DNA of 64,000 nucleotides from Prosthecodimorpha staleyi (GTDB lineage Bacteria > Pseudomonadota > Alphaproteobacteria > Rhizobiales > Ancalomicrobiaceae), in contig NZ_JAHHZF010000009.1 of NCBI RefSeq assembly GCF_018729455.1, positions 73,878 through 137,877 of the forward strand, in the 5' to 3' direction. Each line of letters opens with the position of its first letter. Within the stretch, counting starts at the first letter, position 1. Positions 28,673 to 37,890 of the stretch are shown one piece after another. The translations under genes and the position numbers were made by a program. The notes beneath the pieces were generated by a model. The model was not told where the DNA came from, ran no database searches, and saw only the letters and a list, made by a program, of their open reading frames with translations.

Positions 28673-29707
28673 ATGCGATGGGAGAGTGCGACGGAACTGC
28701 ACAAGGAGTTGGTGGCAGATTATCTCCCGGCAGCAGACGAGACCGCGCTGCCGGCCGGCGTGCATGGTGTTGCCGGAGGGGATCGCCGCTCGCCCTTGCG
28801 AAACACCGTTCTGGCGCCGGGCTTTGCGATCGGGATCGGCATTATTGATCAGGGCGGCAGGCGCAGCTACGGCATCGGCATTACGGTGCAGTCCACCCGA
28901 GACCTCGCATCTCCCGTCATCGACGAGATCGCCAGCCGCAGTCATGGCGAATTCGAGGTTGTCGTCGGCGGCCGGGTTCGGCCCGCGACCGGCTGGCATC
29001 TGACGCAGTGCAATCCGCTCAGGATCGGTTGCAGTGTCGGTCATCCGGACGTGTCGGCGGGAACGCTGGGCTGTTTCGTGCGTTCGAAGGCTGGCGGGCG
29101 AGCGGGCTTTCTGTCGAATAATCATGTGCTCGCGAGTTCGAACCGCGCGAAAGTCGGCGATCCGATCTTCCAGCCCGGCCGCTTCGACGGCGGCCAGCAA
29201 GCCGACACGGTAGCCACGCTCGCCGGGTTTGCCCCGATCACCTTCGCGAACACGACCAATGGCTTCGATGCCGCTTGGGCGCGGCATCTGGCGCGCCAGC
29301 CCGATTTCGACCCGGTCACACTGTTGGACACCGGCGGCCGCCGCCACGGCACCATCCCCGACGGCGCTGTCAGCGAGCTCCTGCCCGGGATGCATGTCGT
29401 CAAGGTCGGGCGGAGCTCCGGCTTGACGTTCGGGCGGGTCAGGCAGGTCAATGTGTGCAATCTCAACGTACCTTACGGCAATAAATACGCCCGATTTGAC
29501 GGCCAATTTCAGTTTGAAAGCCGCTCGGCTGCGCCTTTCGCCTTGCCCGGAGATAGTGGCAGCGTCATTGTGGACGACGATTGTCGGGTTGCGGGCCTGC
29601 TCTTCGCGGTGACTTCATCCGGTGGTACCTTCGGGACGGGTCTCGCCTATGCGTCGCCGATGGAGCCAATCCTGACCGCTCTGGATCTCGAAATCGTATC
29701 AGGGTGA
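28673..29707 (+). CDS. Trypsin-fold serine protease with N-terminal pro-like domain
   Basis: A 344-residue protein with a GGGGGAGAACGG ribosome site and no signal peptide. Residues about 44-105 form a beta-rich domain (FAIGIGIIDQGGRRSYGIGI ... FEVVVGGRV). The protease domain follows: His151 in LSNNHVLAS, a likely Asp199 in FDAAWARH, and Ser295 in LPGDSGSVIV. GRAGFLSNNHV and PGDSGS are the usual trypsin-fold surroundings. The next gene encodes a small protein resembling the N-terminal domain. Composition is slightly more AT-rich than its neighbours. Substrate and location are unknown; it is an accessory gene between ilvC and mgtA. Confidence 0.78.
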   Translation: MRWESATELHKELVADYLPAADETALPAGVHGVAGGDRRSPLRNTVLAPGFAIGIGIIDQGGRRSYGIGITVQSTRDLASPVIDEIASRSHGEFEVVVGGRVRPATGWHLTQCNPLRIGCSVGHPDVSAGTLGCFVRSKAGGRAGFLSNNHVLASSNRAKVGDPIFQPGRFDGGQQADTVATLAGFAPITFANTTNGFDAAWARHLARQPDFDPVTLLDTGGRRHGTIPDGAVSELLPGMHVVKVGRSSGLTFGRVRQVNVCNLNVPYGNKYARFDGQFQFESRSAAPFALPGDSGSVIVDDDCRVAGLLFAVTSSGGTFGTGLAYASPMEPILTALDLEIVSG

Positions 29708-29711
29708 TGCC

Positions 29712-29942
29712 ATGTCCGAACTCACTGAAATGGACCGAGCCATCGCGGCTCAAAGCGAGCTTGCGGATGCGCTCTCGTCGGTCCGCGGCGTGAATGGCAT
29801 CGGCGTCGGAGCCGGCCGTGTGCCGGGCACCTATGCGCTCTATGTCGCCGTTTCCGACAAGCGCGCCGCCAAGTCCGTCCCGGACAGCTGCTCAGGTCTC
29901 GACGTTGTGGTGGATGTCGTCGGCAGAGTCTCGCATCTCTGA
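29712..29942 (+). CDS. Small protein resembling the pro-like domain of the adjacent protease
   Basis: A 76-residue protein starting 4 bases after the protease stop. After an N-terminal helix (about 1-22) it has VNGIGVGAGRVPGTYALYVAVSDKR split as GVNGIGVGAGR, TYALYVAVS and LDVVVDVVGRV, the same order and spacing as IGIGIIDQGG, SYGIGITVQS and FEVVVGGRV in the protease. I infer it is a free-standing copy of that domain, which could act in trans as a folding helper or inhibitor. No catalytic or DNA-binding motif is seen. Confidence 0.7.
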   Translation: MSELTEMDRAIAAQSELADALSSVRGVNGIGVGAGRVPGTYALYVAVSDKRAAKSVPDSCSGLDVVVDVVGRVSHL

Positions 29943-30027
29943 CCGCCGAAGGTGAGGGCACTGCGCCATATCAAGGTCGGAACCGGAGCCGCGGGGCATG
30001 CTGGCGGCGTGTTCCAAGGAGACCAAG

Positions 30028-32613
30028 GTGCCGCAACCCCAATCGACCGGGCATGATACCGACCATTTTTGGCTGGACGGACCCGAACCGGCGCTTGCGG
30101 CCGTCGACTCGCGTATCGAAGGGCTGACCTCGGGCGAGGCCGACGAGCGGCTGGCGCGGTATGGGCTCAACGACGTCGCGCAGGAGCGCCGGCGCGGCAT
30201 CGCCGGCAAGATCCTGCGGCGGCTGGCCGAGCCGATGGTCGCGATCCTGCTGGCCGCGGCGGCGGTTTCGGGTGCGACCGGGGAGTGGCCGAGCTTCGTC
30301 ATCATTCTGGCCATCGTCGCCGCCTCGATCGCGCTCGACGTGGTCCAGGAGCATCGCGCCGAGGCGACGGCGGATGCGCTCAAGAAGTCGGTCGCGATCC
30401 ATGCCGACGTGCTGCGCGACGGCGCCGTGCAGCGCCTCCCGGTCGACCAGCTGGTGCCCGGCGACGTGGTCCGGCTGGAGGCCGGCGACCTGGTGCCGGC
30501 CGACGGGATCGTGCTGGCGGCCAACGGTGCGCGGGCCGACGAGGCGCTCTTGACCGGCGAACCTCTGCCGGTCGACAAGCGTCCCGGCCCGAGCGGGGCG
30601 ACGGATGCGGCGGACGCCACGGACGCCCTGTTCGGCGGCACCGGCCTGGTCAGCGGCTCGGCCACGATGCTGGTGCTGAGGACCGGCGCCGCGACCCGCT
30701 TCGGCGGCATCGCCACGGCCCTGCAGGCTGCCGAGGTGCCGACCGCCTTTGAGGTCGGGTTGCATCGGCTCGGCGTGCTGATCGTCCGGCTGACCGTGTT
30801 CCTGGTGCTCGGCGTCCTCTTGGCGCATCTGGTCTCGCACCGGCCGGTGGTCGAGTCCTTCCTGTTCGCCGTCGCGCTGGCGGTCGGTCTGACGCCGGAA
30901 CTCCTGCCGATGATCGTCACCGTGTCGCTGTCGCGCGGCGCGTTGCGCATGGCCGAGCGCAAGGTGGTGGTGAAGCGGCTCGGGGCAATCCACGATCTCG
31001 GCTCGATGGACGTGCTTGCGACCGACAAGACCGGCACGCTGACGGAAGCCCGCATCGCGTTGACCGGCCATCTGGGCGTCGACGGCCAAGCGAGCAATCG
31101 CGTCCTGATGCTCGCCGCCGCCAATGCGGCGCTCGGTACCGGCATCCGCAGCCCGCTCGACGATGCGATCCTGGCCGGCGATGGGGCGGCGGCCGCAGCC
31201 GGCTGGACGCGCATTGCGGATATCCCGTTCGATTTCGAGCGCCGGCGGGTCGCCGTCCTCGCCGAGCGGGACGGCGAGCGGATCGTGATCGTGAAGGGCG
31301 CGCCGGAGGAAGTGCGCGTCCGTGCGACCCGCATCGAACTCTCGGACGGCACGCTCGTACCGCTCGACGCGCCGGCCGCCGCGCGCCTGGAGGCCTTCGA
31401 GGCGGCGCGCGCTGCGGAGGGGATGCGGCTGCTGGCGGTCGGCTGGCACCCGGCGGCCGGCCTGGAGCGGCTCGACGAGGCCGGCGAGGCGGAACTCGTC
31501 TTCGCCGGCTGGTGCGTCTTCGTCGATCCGCCCAAGGCCTCCGCGGCCGCAGCCGTCCTGCGCCTGAAGGCGGCCGGCGTGCATGTCAAGGTGATCTCTG
31601 GCGACGCGGCGCCGGTCGTCCAGCATCTGGTCGCGACTCTCGGCCTGCCGCATCACGGCCTGCTCACCGGCCACGAGATCGAGGCCATGACCGACAGCGC
31701 GCTGGCGCATCGGGTCGGATCGGTCGATCTCTTCGCCCGCGTCTCGCCGGACCAGAAGCTGCGCATCATCCGGGCCCTCAAGGCGCGCGGCCACCGGGTC
31801 GGCTTCATCGGCGACGGCATCAACGACGCGCCGGCCATCAAGGCGGCCGATGTCGGGCTCTCGGTCGAGGGGGCGACGGACGTGGCGCGCGCGGCCGCCG
31901 ATATGATCCTGCTCGCGCCCGATCTCGGTGTCCTCGCCGATGGCATCGACGAGGGCCGGCGGACCTACGCCAACATCATGAAATATGTCCGCATGGGCAC
32001 CTCGTCGAACTTCGGCAATATGCTGTCCATGGCGATCGCCTCGCTGATGATCCCGTTCCTGCCGCTCACCCCCGTGCAGGTACTGATCAACAACCTGCTC
32101 TACGATCTCTCCGAGGTCGGCATCCCGTTCGACCGGGCCGATGCGCAGGAGACCGCGCGTCCGCACGGCTGGGACATGGCCGACATCCTGCGCTTCACGC
32201 TGGTCATGGGGCCGCTTTCCTCGGTGTTCGATCTCCTGACCTTTGCGCTCCTGGCTCTGGTCTTCTCCGCCGAGCCGGCGGAATTCCGCACCGCCTGGTT
32301 CGCCGAATCCATGACCACCCAGATCCTGGTCATCTTCGTCATCCGCACCGCCGCGCCGGCCTGGACCAGCCGCCCGCACCGGGTGCTGGTCGCCACCTCG
32401 CTCGGCGCCCTGGCCGTGGCGCTCCTCCTGGCGCTGACTCCGCTCGGCGCCCCCTTCGGCTTCGTTCCCCTGCCGCCGACCTTGCTCGCGACCCTCGCCG
32501 CGCTGGTGGTCGGCTATCTGGGGCTCGCCGAATTCGTCAAGCGTTGGGCCATGGCGCCGCCCCGGCGGGGACGATCCCGGATGTCGCGAGGGACTGCCGG
32601 CCACGGCGGGTGA
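30028..32613 (+). CDS. mgtA: Magnesium-translocating P-type ATPase
   Basis: An 861-residue P3B-type ATPase that imports Mg2+. It has the N-terminal cation ATPase domain, the actuator motif LLTGEPLPV, the phosphorylation site DKTGTLTEA, the hinge GDGINDAPAIKAADVGLSVE, and the C-terminal membrane region with MSMAIAS-like LSMAIASLMIPFLPLTPVQV and NNLLYDLSEVGIPFD, typical of MgtA/MgtB. I chose the GTG at 30028 because AAGGAGA lies just before it; an ATG at 29998 in frame would add ten residues (MLAACSKETK). No magnesium-sensing leader was recognised in the short upstream gap. Confidence 0.9.
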   Translation: MPQPQSTGHDTDHFWLDGPEPALAAVDSRIEGLTSGEADERLARYGLNDVAQERRRGIAGKILRRLAEPMVAILLAAAAVSGATGEWPSFVIILAIVAASIALDVVQEHRAEATADALKKSVAIHADVLRDGAVQRLPVDQLVPGDVVRLEAGDLVPADGIVLAANGARADEALLTGEPLPVDKRPGPSGATDAADATDALFGGTGLVSGSATMLVLRTGAATRFGGIATALQAAEVPTAFEVGLHRLGVLIVRLTVFLVLGVLLAHLVSHRPVVESFLFAVALAVGLTPELLPMIVTVSLSRGALRMAERKVVVKRLGAIHDLGSMDVLATDKTGTLTEARIALTGHLGVDGQASNRVLMLAAANAALGTGIRSPLDDAILAGDGAAAAAGWTRIADIPFDFERRRVAVLAERDGERIVIVKGAPEEVRVRATRIELSDGTLVPLDAPAAARLEAFEAARAAEGMRLLAVGWHPAAGLERLDEAGEAELVFAGWCVFVDPPKASAAAAVLRLKAAGVHVKVISGDAAPVVQHLVATLGLPHHGLLTGHEIEAMTDSALAHRVGSVDLFARVSPDQKLRIIRALKARGHRVGFIGDGINDAPAIKAADVGLSVEGATDVARAAADMILLAPDLGVLADGIDEGRRTYANIMKYVRMGTSSNFGNMLSMAIASLMIPFLPLTPVQVLINNLLYDLSEVGIPFDRADAQETARPHGWDMADILRFTLVMGPLSSVFDLLTFALLALVFSAEPAEFRTAWFAESMTTQILVIFVIRTAAPAWTSRPHRVLVATSLGALAVALLLALTPLGAPFGFVPLPPTLLATLAALVVGYLGLAEFVKRWAMAPPRRGRSRMSRGTAGHGG

Positions 32614-32716
32614 ACCGGAATTGGCGGCTGCTTGGCTTGGCCCTAAGATCAGGGCAGCACGACACTCCGGCGGTCCATACGCTGCCGAAGCCTTGGTCTC
32701 TCATTCGATGTGATCC

Positions 32717-33817
32717 ATGCCCATCCGCATCGCCACCTTCAACGTCGAGAACCTGATGCGGCGGCATACGGCCGAGCGCGACCGGCATACCGGGGCCTGG
32801 ATCCCGGATGCGGCGGTCGGGCTCTACGACCATGCCAACGAGGCCGAGGGGCGGCTGATCGAACGGGCGGTGCAGATCGGGATCTCCGACGACCAGCGCC
32901 AGATGACCGCGCAGGCGATCCGCGATCTCGATGCCGACATCGTCTGCCTGCAGGAGGTCGACGACCTGCGCGCCCTGCGCTACTTCCACGACCGCTACCT
33001 GAAGAAGGCGATCGACGAGCCCTACGAGGAATTCGCGCTGCTGCAGGGCAATGACAGCCGCGGCATCGATGTCGCCGTGATGGCGCGGCGCGGCTATCCG
33101 ATCAAGGTCAAGAGCCACGCCACGCTGACCTATCGCGACCTGAACCTCTTCAACGACGACCTGCGCCGCGGCGGACATACCGAGGACGACCGCATCTTCC
33201 GGCGCGATTGCCTGGAGGTCGAGGTCGAGATCGCCGGCAAGGTGCTCGACATCTTCGTCTGCCATCTGAAATCGATGGGCGGCGACCGCGATCGGACCAT
33301 GGCGATCCGGCGGGCCGAGGCGCGCGCCGTGCGCCGGATCGTCGAGCGCAAATACGACCAGCGCGCCCGCTTCTGCAACTGGATGATCTGCGGCGACATG
33401 AACGACTATCGCGAGAAGATCGCCGTCAAGCGAACCCGCGAGGGGCCGCCGGACTGGACGCCGGTCAAGGCCGAGGCGTCCGGGCTCGATCCCTTCTTCG
33501 CCGACCGCTTCGCCATCAACCTGATCGAACGGCTGCCCTGGGAGGAGCGCTGGACGCATTGGTGGGGCGAGGGCAAGGAACTGTCGCAGCTCGACTACAT
33601 CTTCGCCTCGCCGGCGCTCGCCGCCGCCAATCCGCGCGCGAAGCCGGAGATCGTCCGCCGCGGGCTGCCGTTCCGGGTGCCGGCACGCGCGCGCAATCCG
33701 GACGGCACCCCGTTCGAGCGCTATCCGCGCGTCGGTTTCGATCGGCCGAAGGCGTCCGATCATTGCCCGGTGGTGATCGAACTCGAAATCCCCGACGACG
33801 GCCGGAGCCCGGCGTGA
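32717..33817 (+). CDS. Endonuclease/exonuclease/phosphatase family protein
   Basis: A 366-residue protein of the DNase I-like superfamily. The characteristic motifs are present: IATFNVENLM at the N-terminus (Asn), DIVCLQEVDDL (catalytic Glu), NDSRGIDVAVMARR, ICGDMNDY (Asp/Asn pair) and SDHCPVVIEL (Asp-His). Such enzymes are Mg2+-dependent phosphodiesterases acting on nucleic acids, phosphoinositides or other phosphoesters; the substrate is not evident. No signal peptide. Its stop overlaps the GTG of the downstream NUDIX gene. Confidence 0.87.
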   Translation: MPIRIATFNVENLMRRHTAERDRHTGAWIPDAAVGLYDHANEAEGRLIERAVQIGISDDQRQMTAQAIRDLDADIVCLQEVDDLRALRYFHDRYLKKAIDEPYEEFALLQGNDSRGIDVAVMARRGYPIKVKSHATLTYRDLNLFNDDLRRGGHTEDDRIFRRDCLEVEVEIAGKVLDIFVCHLKSMGGDRDRTMAIRRAEARAVRRIVERKYDQRARFCNWMICGDMNDYREKIAVKRTREGPPDWTPVKAEASGLDPFFADRFAINLIERLPWEERWTHWWGEGKELSQLDYIFASPALAAANPRAKPEIVRRGLPFRVPARARNPDGTPFERYPRVGFDRPKASDHCPVVIELEIPDDGRSPA

Positions 33818-34566
33818 CGGGTACGGCGATGGATGCGCCCGTCGTTCGGGTCGAGGCGGTCGACCTGGTCATCCGGCCGGGCCGGCACGGCTTCGCGCCC
33901 GAAGACGAGGCCCGCATCGCGGCGCGCTGGGCCGAAACCCTCGCGGCCAAGCCGGAGGTCTGGAACGGGCCGTTCTTCCTGTTCGAGCGGGCCGGTTTCG
34001 AGACGCGAGACGGCGCCGCCGTCTTCGCGGGCGAGGGCGCGCTGACCGATTTCGCCAGCTACTTGGACTGGCGCGCCCTTGACCCGCCGGACCCCCGTTT
34101 CCGCCATGTCTTCCCGGTCGGCGCGATCCTGACCGCCGACCGCCGCCTGGTGGTCGGCCGCATGTCGCCGCACACCGCCAATGGCGGGCGCCTCTATCCC
34201 CCGTCGGGATCCTTCGATCCGCACGATCTGGTCGTCGGTCCGGACGGGCGCGTCCGGCTCGATCCGCTCGCCAACATCCTGCGCGAGATCGCCGAGGAGA
34301 TCGGCTTCGACGCGTCCGGCTGGCCGCGCGCTCCCGGCTGGCTGGTGGTCGAGTCCGGGCCGCGCCGCCATGCCGTCGTGGCGCTGATCGAGGCGCCGAT
34401 GACGGCGGTGGAGATCGAGGCCGCCGCCGGCCCCCACATGGCCGCCGATCCGGAGCGCGAACTCGACCGGCTGGTCTTTCCGGCCTTCGGCGAGCGGCTC
34501 GACCCCGCCGTCTCGCCGCGCTACGTCAACCGGCTGCTGGACCATCTGGCGGGTCTACAACCGTAA
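33814..34566 (+). CDS. NUDIX-domain hydrolase
   Basis: A 250-residue protein starting at a GTG overlapping the previous stop (GTGA); an ATG five codons later (MDAPVV) is an alternative. The C-terminal half contains a divergent Nudix box: GSFDPHDLV followed by an insertion, then the helix ILREIAEEIGFDASG, which matches the REUXEEXGU part. The preceding FPVGAILTADRRLVVGRMS is the expected first strand pair. The N-terminal 100 residues resemble no domain I can name. It likely hydrolyses a nucleoside diphosphate-linked compound and is coupled to the upstream phosphatase-like gene. Confidence 0.78.
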   Translation: MTGTAMDAPVVRVEAVDLVIRPGRHGFAPEDEARIAARWAETLAAKPEVWNGPFFLFERAGFETRDGAAVFAGEGALTDFASYLDWRALDPPDPRFRHVFPVGAILTADRRLVVGRMSPHTANGGRLYPPSGSFDPHDLVVGPDGRVRLDPLANILREIAEEIGFDASGWPRAPGWLVVESGPRRHAVVALIEAPMTAVEIEAAAGPHMAADPERELDRLVFPAFGERLDPAVSPRYVNRLLDHLAGLQP

Positions 34567-34640
34567 CCGCCGGGCTTGCGCCCACGCCCCGCTCCGGGCC
34601 CTATCGGGGCTCGCGCCGTAAAACAGGAGAATCCCCCCTC

Positions 34641-35555
34641 ATGGCCGAGCGCCGCTATGCCGTCCTCGACGTGTTCACCAGCCGCCCCCTGGAGGGCAAT
34701 CCGCTGGCCGTGGTGCTCGATGCCGACGGGCTCGATACCGCGGCGATGCAGCGGATCGCCGCGGAGTTCAATCTGTCGGAGACGGTCTTCGTGCTGCCGG
34801 CCGAGAACCCCGCGCACAGCGCGCGGCTGCGCATCTTCACGCCGGCGCGCGAACTGGCCTTCGCCGGCCATCCGACCGTCGGCACCGCCTGCCTGCTGGC
34901 GAGCCAGCGCTTCGCCAGCTTGCCGGACGGCATCGATGCGGTGCTGGCGCTGGAGGAGCAGGTCGGGCTGGTCCGGACCGCCGTCCGGCTCAAGCCCGAC
35001 GCGCCGGCCTATGCCGAGTTCGACATGCCGCGCCTGCCCGAGGCCGACGCAACGGAACTCGGCGGCAAGACCGAGATCGCGCTCGCGCTCGGGCTCCTGC
35101 CCGTCGAAGTCGGCTTCGAGAACCATGTGCCGAGCGTCTGGGGCGCCGGCAACCATCCCTTCGCCTTCGTGCCCGTCGAAGGCGTCGCCGCCATGCGCAA
35201 GGCGAAGCCGGATATGGCCGGCTGGGCGGCGGCCTTCGGAACCTGCCCGTGGGTCTATCTCTACTGCCGCGAGACGCTCTTCCACGATTCGAGCTTCCAC
35301 GCGCGCATGTTCGCGCCCGGCGCCGGCATCGTCGAAGACCCGGCGACCGGGTCGGCGGTCGCGGCGATGACGGGCGTCATCAACCATTTCGACGACCTGC
35401 CCGACGGTACCTACCGGTATCGCATCGAGCAGGGCTTCGAGATGGGCCGGCCGAGCCTGATCGATCTGGAGATCGAGGTCGGCGCCTCCAAGGTGACCGC
35501 AGGCCGCATCGGCGGTCATGCGGTCCGCGTCATGCAGGGGACGCTGGAGGCCTGA
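34641..35555 (+). CDS. PhzF-family epimerase/isomerase
   Basis: A 304-residue protein of the diaminopimelate epimerase-like PhzF family. Seen are VLDVFTSRPLEGNPLAVVLD at the N-terminus, NLSETVFV with the conserved active-site Glu, FAGHPTVGTACLLA, and the C-terminal EDPATGSAVAAM. PhzF itself isomerises a phenazine precursor, but no other phenazine genes are here and most homologues have unknown substrates. It is preceded by CAGGAGAAT, a good ribosome site, and converges with the metallophosphoesterase gene. Confidence 0.88.
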   Translation: MAERRYAVLDVFTSRPLEGNPLAVVLDADGLDTAAMQRIAAEFNLSETVFVLPAENPAHSARLRIFTPARELAFAGHPTVGTACLLASQRFASLPDGIDAVLALEEQVGLVRTAVRLKPDAPAYAEFDMPRLPEADATELGGKTEIALALGLLPVEVGFENHVPSVWGAGNHPFAFVPVEGVAAMRKAKPDMAGWAAAFGTCPWVYLYCRETLFHDSSFHARMFAPGAGIVEDPATGSAVAAMTGVINHFDDLPDGTYRYRIEQGFEMGRPSLIDLEIEVGASKVTAGRIGGHAVRVMQGTLEA

Positions 35556-35582
35556 GCCCCCGCGTCCGACGGCGACCCGGCC

Positions 35583-36578
35583 TCAGTTGGCGGCCTTCGG
35601 CGCCTCGTTGATCGGCTGGAAGGCGAAGGGGGCCTCGGCATTGTCCGGATCGACCACGACCCGGACGGCGCCGACGATCGCCTCGCCCATCACCTGCAGG
35701 CGGGTGACGTTCGGCACCGGCTTCAGGTCGGTGCCGTAGAAGGGCGTGACCAGGAAGATGTGGTTGTCGCCGTTGATCACCAGCACCGGCTTGCCGAAGG
35801 CGCGCGCGCCGCGCTCGACCGCCTTGATGGTGTCGACGAAGCCGGACGCGACCGGAACCGCCGGCTCGCTCTGCTTGATGTCCCAGACGTCGGCCTGCCA
35901 GGCGATCACCATGGCGGAGAGATTGTCGGCCTTGGCCTTGGCGAAGGCGGCGTCGAGCCAGGCGACATTGGCCTTGTTGCGGGCGAAATACTCGTTGACG
36001 GTGTCGAGGTCGCGCGGCTCGAAATTGTTGTTGGAGCCCGGCACATGCACGGCGGCGAACAGCACGCCGTTCTTGACCCAGCGCGCATTCTCGACGAAGC
36101 CCGAGCCGTCGGTCGCCTTCATCTCCGGCATCACATCGGCCTGGCGCTCGACCGCGATGGCGGCCTTGGCGAGCGGCTTGCCGTCGAAGAACATTTGACG
36201 AACCTTGGTCAGCCGCTCGGTCGGCTTGAACTTGCCGGCCCGATCGCGGTGGCAGTCGGTCCATTCGTTGTCGCCGATGGCGTAGACCAGCGGCTGCTCG
36301 AAGGTCGCGAACTGGTCCTTCACCTTCTGGAAATTCTCGTCCGTGCAGGGCGTCGAGCCGGACTTGATGTCGCCGACATGGACCGAGAATTCCGGCTTCG
36401 CCTTGTTGATCTTGGCGATCAGCGCATCGAAGCGGGCATAGTCGTCGGGCAGCTTGTAGGGCATGTCGCCGAGCGCGATGAAGGCGAAGGCGCGCGGGCC
36501 GCCGATCTCGGTGGCGTGGGCCGGCATGGCGGAGGTGGAGAGCGTGAGGGCGGCGGCGACGGTGAGCGCGAGACGCAT
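35583..36578 (-). CDS. Exported metallophosphoesterase
   Basis: A 331-residue protein with a signal peptide (MRLALTVAAALTLSTSAMPA, cleavage near AHA). The calcineurin-like motifs are divergent but in order: ALGDMPY (first Asp), HVGDIKSG (second), GDNEW (Asn-Glu in place of GNHE), and NGDNHIF toward the C-terminus. Cysteines in STPCTDENF and WTDCHRDR probably form a disulfide. It is expected in the periplasm, hydrolysing a phosphoester of unknown identity. It is a single gene. Confidence 0.78.
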   Translation of the reverse strand: MRLALTVAAALTLSTSAMPAHATEIGGPRAFAFIALGDMPYKLPDDYARFDALIAKINKAKPEFSVHVGDIKSGSTPCTDENFQKVKDQFATFEQPLVYAIGDNEWTDCHRDRAGKFKPTERLTKVRQMFFDGKPLAKAAIAVERQADVMPEMKATDGSGFVENARWVKNGVLFAAVHVPGSNNNFEPRDLDTVNEYFARNKANVAWLDAAFAKAKADNLSAMVIAWQADVWDIKQSEPAVPVASGFVDTIKAVERGARAFGKPVLVINGDNHIFLVTPFYGTDLKPVPNVTRLQVMGEAIVGAVRVVVDPDNAEAPFAFQPINEAPKAAN

Positions 36579-36726
36579 GGCAGGATCATCCTGGTGGGAG
36601 GCTGCCGCCCTGGTAGCCGGGCCGTGCGACAGACCCGTGACGGCGGCGATCCCGCGCGCGACGGGCCGACGGTTGGACCGTGGCCGATTGTGTTCCCCCC
36701 GACCCGCTGCGACCCGCGCCGCGGGC

Positions 36727-37623
36727 TCAGCGCCGACCGGTCAGACGGCGCCACAGGCCGGCGGGCGACCAGGCGGCCGGCTTCAAGCGCCCGGAGCGAC
36801 GGCGCCGGGCCGGCTTGTCGGCGGGCGGTTCGCTGCGGGTGATTGCAAGCGCATGATTGACCACCGTCGGCAGCGGCACGGGCACGTGGTTCGCCGGCAG
36901 GGTCTCGCCGAGGGCCCGCCACATGGCCCGATCCAGGAACAGGTCGTGGACGAGCCGCGATTCCTGCGTGCGCCGCTCCTCGTCCCAGCCGCTGCGCTCC
37001 GGGCTGGCCAGCTTCAGGGTCGTCGGCGCCGGCGAATGGGCGACCCGCACCCAGTCCTGGCTCAGGAACTTGCGCCACATGTTGAGATCGGAGGCGACGC
37101 CGGGCGGTCCGGGGCTCCAGCCGACCGGCAGCCGCCGGTAGGCGTCCATCCGGTGGCCGGCGCAGGTCGGGCCGAAGCAGTTCCAGAGTTCGTCGATCAT
37201 CCGCCGGCGGACCGCGGGATCGGCCGGCGTTTCGTCGATCGCCCGGATCGCCAGGTTGGGGGCGATCATGACATGCCGCGTATGGGCGAAGTCGGCGTCG
37301 CGCAGCAGGCCGACGAGGGCCTTCAGATGCAGCGGCCCCCAGATATCGTCGTCGCCGCAATAGGCGACCGCATCCGCCTTGGCCGCGGACAGGACCTCGT
37401 GACGCCAGGCGTCGCCGTTGCCCGCGCCTTTGGGGAAGACATGGAGGGCGACGCGGTCGTCGGTGGCGGCGAAATGGCGGACGAGATCGTGGGTGTGCGG
37501 CGGCGACCCGTCGGCGACCACCGCCAGGCGCAGGTTGCGATAGGTCTGGCGCAGGATGCTGCGGATGGCGAATTCGATGGTCCGGCCGTGATCGAAGGTC
37601 GGAATGATGACGAGAAAGCGCAT
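36727..37623 (-). CDS. Glycosyltransferase family 2 protein
   Basis: A 298-residue GT-A fold enzyme. The N-terminal nucleotide-sugar half starts MRFLVIIPTFDHGRTIEFAI, continues SILRQTYRNLRLAVVADGS and includes the metal-binding CGDDDIWGPLH. The acceptor-side half has two tryptophan/cysteine-rich segments (ELWNCFGPTCAGHRM). The C-terminal 35 residues are Arg/Pro-rich and basic. No membrane helix is seen. Donor and acceptor are unknown. The reading frame extends much further upstream but without coding character, so the ATG of MRFLV is used. Confidence 0.82.
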   Translation of the reverse strand: MRFLVIIPTFDHGRTIEFAIRSILRQTYRNLRLAVVADGSPPHTHDLVRHFAATDDRVALHVFPKGAGNGDAWRHEVLSAAKADAVAYCGDDDIWGPLHLKALVGLLRDADFAHTRHVMIAPNLAIRAIDETPADPAVRRRMIDELWNCFGPTCAGHRMDAYRRLPVGWSPGPPGVASDLNMWRKFLSQDWVRVAHSPAPTTLKLASPERSGWDEERRTQESRLVHDLFLDRAMWRALGETLPANHVPVPLPTVVNHALAITRSEPPADKPARRRRSGRLKPAAWSPAGLWRRLTGRR

Positions 37624-37890
37624 GACGGTCTCCGCGGGGCGCCGGGACCCTAGATCATCCGGCCGGGCTGCGGAACCGTGCCGCAATGCCGGATTGCGGG
37701 TCGGTTCCGGGGGCCGCGGGGCCGTTCGTCCACACCCAATGGGCGTCCCGGTAAACCGTTGTTTCCTCCCCGGCGAAAAATGCTCTAGGTGTCGCGGTGC
37801 GACGGATGCTTGCGGATCCGTCGAACCTTGATCCCTTTTGCGGTCCGGGTCTCCCGGACCGTCCTGCGCACCTGGACGGAGGGTGACGAC

